A DNA stretch of 64,000 bases, from assembly GCF_005503535.1 (NCBI RefSeq), contig NZ_SCNN01000012.1:1-64000 (forward strand), written 5' to 3'. The stretch's first letter is position 1. Each line of letters begins with the position of its first letter. Source of the DNA: Mesorhizobium comanense. Its GTDB lineage: Bacteria > Pseudomonadota > Alphaproteobacteria > Rhizobiales > Rhizobiaceae. Made by a program: the position numbers and the translations under genes. A model generated the notes under the pieces. That model saw only the letters and a program-made list of their open reading frames with translations. It had not been told where the DNA came from and made no database searches. Below are positions 60,830 to 64,000 of this stretch, one piece after another.

Positions 60830-61747
60830 TCAAGTCATGGTCAGCACGGCCTTGCCGCTGAAGCTGCGCCGGCGCAGCGCCTCCAGCGCCTGAGCGATCT
60901 CCGTCCACGGCACGGTCAGGGCTATGCGGGTTTCGAGCCGGCCAGCCGAGACCAGGGCAAGCAGCGAAGCGATGTCGGCGCCGATGCTGGGTCCGGACGC
61001 GTAATAGGCGAAGGTCTGAAGCCTCGCGCCCTCGTGGCCCGGAACGAACTGGCGGAATCCAACCGGCGTGAGCTCGCCACTGCTCGAACCGAACATGACG
61101 ATGGTGCCGCCCGGGGCCACCCGTTCGATCGCCTGCGCGAGGCTCTGGCCGCCAACCGATTCGGTGATGAGCGAGAATGGCCCGGTGGCCAGCTCGATCG
61201 ACTCGACGACCTGCCCGGCTCCCAGCGCGCGAAGATCCTCCCTGTGACGCGCGGCGGCCACCGCGGTGACCAAGCCGCCCTGCTCGCGGGCGATCTGGAC
61301 CTGGAAACGGCCGACCGCACCGCTCGCACCGGTGATCAGCACCTCCCGGCCGGCAAGCTCACCGCCATGGCGCAAAGTTCTCAGCGCCGTCGTGCCCGCG
61401 ACCGGAAGCGTGGCGGCAGCGGCGAAACCGACGTCATCCGGCACGACGGTGAGGCGGTCCGTCGGCACGGCGACACGTTCGGCCCAGCCACCCTGGTCCA
61501 CCAGGGCCGCGACCCGCGTGCCGATGGCTGGCCCGGAACCATCGGCCGCCATTTTCTCGACCACGCCGGCAATGTCCTGACCGGGGATGAACCCATCCGG
61601 ACGGATGGCGATCAGGCGCAGTTCGCCGCGATTCAACGAGGTGGCGTGGACCGAGACAACTGCCTCGTTGGCGAGCGGCCTCGGCTCATCGAAATCTGCC
61701 AGGATCAGGCCACCGTTGCTGCCTGGGGACGTCATGAGGGCGAGCAT
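60830..61747 (-). CDS. Zinc-independent quinone/alcohol oxidoreductase (MDR)
   Basis: A 305-residue medium-chain reductase of the quinone-oxidoreductase type. The Rossmann motif is LITGASGAVGRFQVQIA, and the GroES-like N-terminal half (SLNRGELRLI, GQDIAGVVEK) lacks zinc cysteines. It is divergent from an AraC-family gene with a shared 127-base region, so that regulator probably controls it. It converges with the SDR gene. Substrate probably a small electrophile or quinone. Confidence 0.88.
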   Translation of the reverse strand: MLALMTSPGSNGGLILADFDEPRPLANEAVVSVHATSLNRGELRLIAIRPDGFIPGQDIAGVVEKMAADGSGPAIGTRVAALVDQGGWAERVAVPTDRLTVVPDDVGFAAAATLPVAGTTALRTLRHGGELAGREVLITGASGAVGRFQVQIAREQGGLVTAVAAARHREDLRALGAGQVVESIELATGPFSLITESVGGQSLAQAIERVAPGGTIVMFGSSSGELTPVGFRQFVPGHEGARLQTFAYYASGPSIGADIASLLALVSAGRLETRIALTVPWTEIAQALEALRRRSFSGKAVLTMT

Positions 61748-61838
61748 TCGATTTATCTCCTGCTGTTGCGCGGCGCACGAGCGGTGCGCGCCATTTCTGC
61801 ACGGCAGGAAACTATCGATTTCGAGGGTCGAAGAATTT

Positions 61839-61851
61839 AGCTATGATAGCT
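61839..61851. promoter_or_regulatory. Palindrome in the divergent AraC/oxidoreductase region
   Basis: AGCTATGATAGCT is a 13-base perfect palindrome about one base. A CTATCG hexamer flanks it on both sides (61812 and 61854). It is located 24 bases before the AraC gene, suggesting an operator for that regulator. Confidence 0.4.
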
Positions 61852-61874
61852 TCCTATCGCTAAAAGAAGTCAAA

Positions 61875-62684
61875 ATGCGGCAACCGCTCCGATATCCCTG
61901 GGTCAATTTCGAAGTCGACCAGATCGACGCGGCGGCCATCGCCGTGCGTGTCGACGTTACCGAGACACGCGCGGAGGTCGCCGCTCATTTGCATCGCAAG
62001 GGACAACTCGTGTTCGCCCTCGGTGGTGGCGTAACATGCCGTGTGCCGAGCGGACTGTGGATGGTACCGCCTCATTGCGGGGTGTGGATTCCCGGGGCCA
62101 TGGAGCACAGCAATATCGCCACGGCCAATGCCCGTATCTTCTTCGTCTATATCGAGCCGGGAGCCGCCGAATTGCCCGACCGCTGCTGCACGCTTTCGAT
62201 TTCGCCGCTGCTGCGCGAACTGATCATCGACCTGTCCGACAGTTTGCAGGACGACCCGCAAAGAGATGAACTCCTGGCCAGGATCTTGCTCAACGAGCTG
62301 CCCCGCATGCCCGTGCAGCAGCTGCATCTGCCGATCTCATCGGAGCCTCGGCTCCGAAGGATCGCCGACGCGCTGGCGCAGGACCCGGCCGACCGCAGCA
62401 CGCTTGCCGAATGGGCCGACCGCGTCGCGCTCAGCGAAAGCAGCCTCGCCCGCCTGGTCGTCAGGGAGACAGGGTTGAGCTTCGGGCGGTGGCGCCAGCA
62501 GCTGCACCTGATCGTCGCCATTCGCGAACTGGCTTCCGGGGCCTCCGTGCAGCAGGTCTCCGGCGATCTCGGCTACGGTTCCGTCACGGCCTTCATCACC
62601 ATGTTCAAGAAGGCGCTGGGGAAGCCTCCGGCCAAGTATCTGGGCAGCATCGCCCAGAATGGAGGCTCCGCCTTCGTGGCGTAG
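61875..62684 (+). CDS. AraC-family transcriptional regulator
   Basis: A 269-residue regulator. A cupin-like N-terminal part (about residues 10-115; VPPHCGVWIPGAMEHSN) precedes a double helix-turn-helix (about 165-260): ADRVALSESSLARLVVRETG and a second with DLGYGSVTAFITMFKKALGK, the usual AraC family ending. The ATG at 61875 has AAGAAG upstream; the longer frame would cross the promoter region. It probably activates the divergent oxidoreductase gene. Confidence 0.9.
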   Translation: MRQPLRYPWVNFEVDQIDAAAIAVRVDVTETRAEVAAHLHRKGQLVFALGGGVTCRVPSGLWMVPPHCGVWIPGAMEHSNIATANARIFFVYIEPGAAELPDRCCTLSISPLLRELIIDLSDSLQDDPQRDELLARILLNELPRMPVQQLHLPISSEPRLRRIADALAQDPADRSTLAEWADRVALSESSLARLVVRETGLSFGRWRQQLHLIVAIRELASGASVQQVSGDLGYGSVTAFITMFKKALGKPPAKYLGSIAQNGGSAFVA

Positions 62685-62689
62685 CAGGT

Positions 62690-64000
62690 TCAGGTGGCGG
62701 AGGGTTCGGCGGCTTCCGGCTTGTTGCCCAGCACTTCCTCGACAATGCCGCGCGCTATCTCGCGCTCGCCCATGATCACCGTGTTGGCGCCAAGCCCCTT
62801 CAGATGCTCGACCTCGGCATCGGAATGGGCGCGGGCCACGACGTTGATGGCAGGATTGGCGGCGCGTGCGCGCAGCACGATCTGGCCGGCCTCGAAGGCA
62901 TTGGGGATGGCAAGGATCAGCCGTCTGGCGCCTTCCGGATTGGCGGCCGCGAACACTTCGGCATTGGCGGCATTGCCGGCAACCGTCTCGATGCCGTCGG
63001 CCTTCAGCCGCGCCAGCGTCTTGTCGGCATCCTCGATGGCGAGGAAGGATTGCCCGGCTTCTTTCAGCGCCGCGCCGACGAGGCTGCCGACCCGGCCGTA
63101 GCCGATCAGGATGGCATGGCCGGTGAGCGCCGTCCTGGGAGGCGGACCGTCCTCCTTCCTGGATGTCGCGGCGACCGACGCCACCTGACCTGGTGACGTC
63201 GCCGGACCGACAGGCTTTGCGTCCGCGGGTGGTGCTGCCTTGGCGGCGCGGGCCTCAAGCCATGGCTTCATCCAGTCGATGATGAGGAACATCAGCGGGT
63301 TGAGCAGGATCGAGAGGATGGCGCCGGCAAGGATCAGGTCTCGGCCCTGTTCGGGCAGCAGTTTCAGCCCGACGCCGAGCTCGGCCAGGATGAAGGAAAA
63401 TTCGCCGATCTGCGCAAGGCTTGCCGAAATCATCAGCGCCGTCGCCAGGGGGTATCCGAAGGCGATGACGATGACGAAGGCGGCAAGGGACTTGCCGATG
63501 ATGATGATGGCCAGCGTCGCCAGGATAGGCAGGCCATTGCTGACCAGGCTGAACGGGTCGAACAGCATGCCGACCGACACGAAGAACAGCACGGAGAAAG
63601 CGTCGCGCAGCGGCAGGGATTCTTCGGCCGCGCGGTGGCTGAGCTCGGATTCGCTCATGATCATGCCGGCGAAGAAGGCGCCCAGCGCCAGCGAGACGCC
63701 GAACAGCTTGGCCGCGCCGAATGCCACGCCGAGCGCGATGGCCAGAACCGACAGCCGGAACAGCTCGCGCGAACCGGTGTGGGCCACGTAGTGCAGGATC
63801 CAGGGAATGACCCGCCGGCCGACCACCAGCATGACGACGACGAAGGCGACAACCTTGGCCAGCGTGATACCGACGACACCCCAGATGCCGTAGCTGGCCG
63901 GCAGCGACAGAAGGCCGCTAGAATGCGCATCCGCCTGTTCCTGGCCGCCAAGTACGCCGGCGAGCGCCGGCAGCAGCACCAGCGCCAGCACCATGGCCAG
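62690..64000 (-). CDS. Kef-type K+/H+ antiporter (CPA2), 3' part, cut by the window edge
   Basis: The open frame runs off the right edge, so the N-terminal membrane segments are missing; 436 or more residues are visible. Several antiporter helices (SLALGAFFAGMIMSESELSH, SASLAQIGEFSFILAELGVG) precede a linker rich in Ala and Pro (about 250-285 of the visible part) and a TrkA-N domain (HAILIGYGRVGSLVGAAL), the nucleotide-binding gate of YbaL/Kef proteins. It converges with the AraC gene, 5 bases apart. Confidence 0.93.
   Translation of the reverse strand: MAMVLALVLLPALAGVLGGQEQADAHSSGLLSLPASYGIWGVVGITLAKVVAFVVVMLVVGRRVIPWILHYVAHTGSRELFRLSVLAIALGVAFGAAKLFGVSLALGAFFAGMIMSESELSHRAAEESLPLRDAFSVLFFVSVGMLFDPFSLVSNGLPILATLAIIIIGKSLAAFVIVIAFGYPLATALMISASLAQIGEFSFILAELGVGLKLLPEQGRDLILAGAILSILLNPLMFLIIDWMKPWLEARAAKAAPPADAKPVGPATSPGQVASVAATSRKEDGPPPRTALTGHAILIGYGRVGSLVGAALKEAGQSFLAIEDADKTLARLKADGIETVAGNAANAEVFAAANPEGARRLILAIPNAFEAGQIVLRARAANPAINVVARAHSDAEVEHLKGLGANTVIMGEREIARGIVEEVLGNKPEAAEPSAT

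Overview
The window looks like a chromosomal stretch of an alphaproteobacterium of the order Rhizobiales, most likely Mesorhizobium. The reasons are high GC, a C-P lyase operon with fosX embedded between phnI and phnJ (an arrangement known from Mesorhizobium loti), rhizobial palindromic intergenic repeats, an abundance of sugar ABC transporters, exported caspase-fold proteases, and a polA-adjacent intergenic region resembling a rhizobial small RNA locus.

Layout. (1) 0.16-10.9 kb, minus strand: phosphonate uptake (phnC, phnD and two phnE genes) and the C-P lyase machinery (phnG, phnH, phnI, fosX, phnJ, phnK, phnL, then a hexapeptide acetyltransferase), with a 2H-phosphoesterase-like DUF1868 gene between the two blocks. 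The repressor gene phnF is divergent, with a clear palindromic operator in between. phnM, phnN and phnP are not in the window. (2) 12.1-20.9 kb: a ribose-type sugar ABC transporter, a zinc alcohol dehydrogenase, an aldo/keto reductase and a UxaA-type dehydratase, with a GntR regulator carrying two winged-helix domains. Together they suggest oxidation of a sugar to its acid followed by dehydration. (3) 21.0-24.3 kb: a periplasmic copper-handling cluster (DUF2946, PCuAC, YcnI-like, CopC-CopD fusion), then gnd. (4) 25.9-34.7 kb: a LacI regulator with two matching operators, a binding-protein/MalF/MalG/MalK-type sugar ABC transporter, a sugar isomerase, a Gfo/Idh/MocA dehydrogenase and an aldo/keto reductase.

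(5) 34.8-47.8 kb is the most unusual part: a run of exported proteins with two trypsin-fold serine proteases, a MORN-repeat protein, a Memo-CapA fusion, a WD40-caspase fusion co-transcribed with a membrane protein and a small cysteine-containing secreted protein, and a Tat-exported caspase with a likely DUF4384 domain. No function is known to me for this combination; it looks like a cell-envelope protease network.

(6) 48-64 kb is more ordinary: zur, polA, a probable trans-acting small RNA, an M20 peptidase, an RNase D-type exonuclease, small envelope proteins, a possible glycosyltransferase, a beta-propeller protein, a class A penicillin-binding protein, an SDR, a divergent quinone oxidoreductase/AraC pair, and the 3' part of a Kef-type antiporter cut by the window edge.

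No tRNA, rRNA, CRISPR array, transposase or phage gene was seen. All functional calls come from reading motifs and context; no database search was run.
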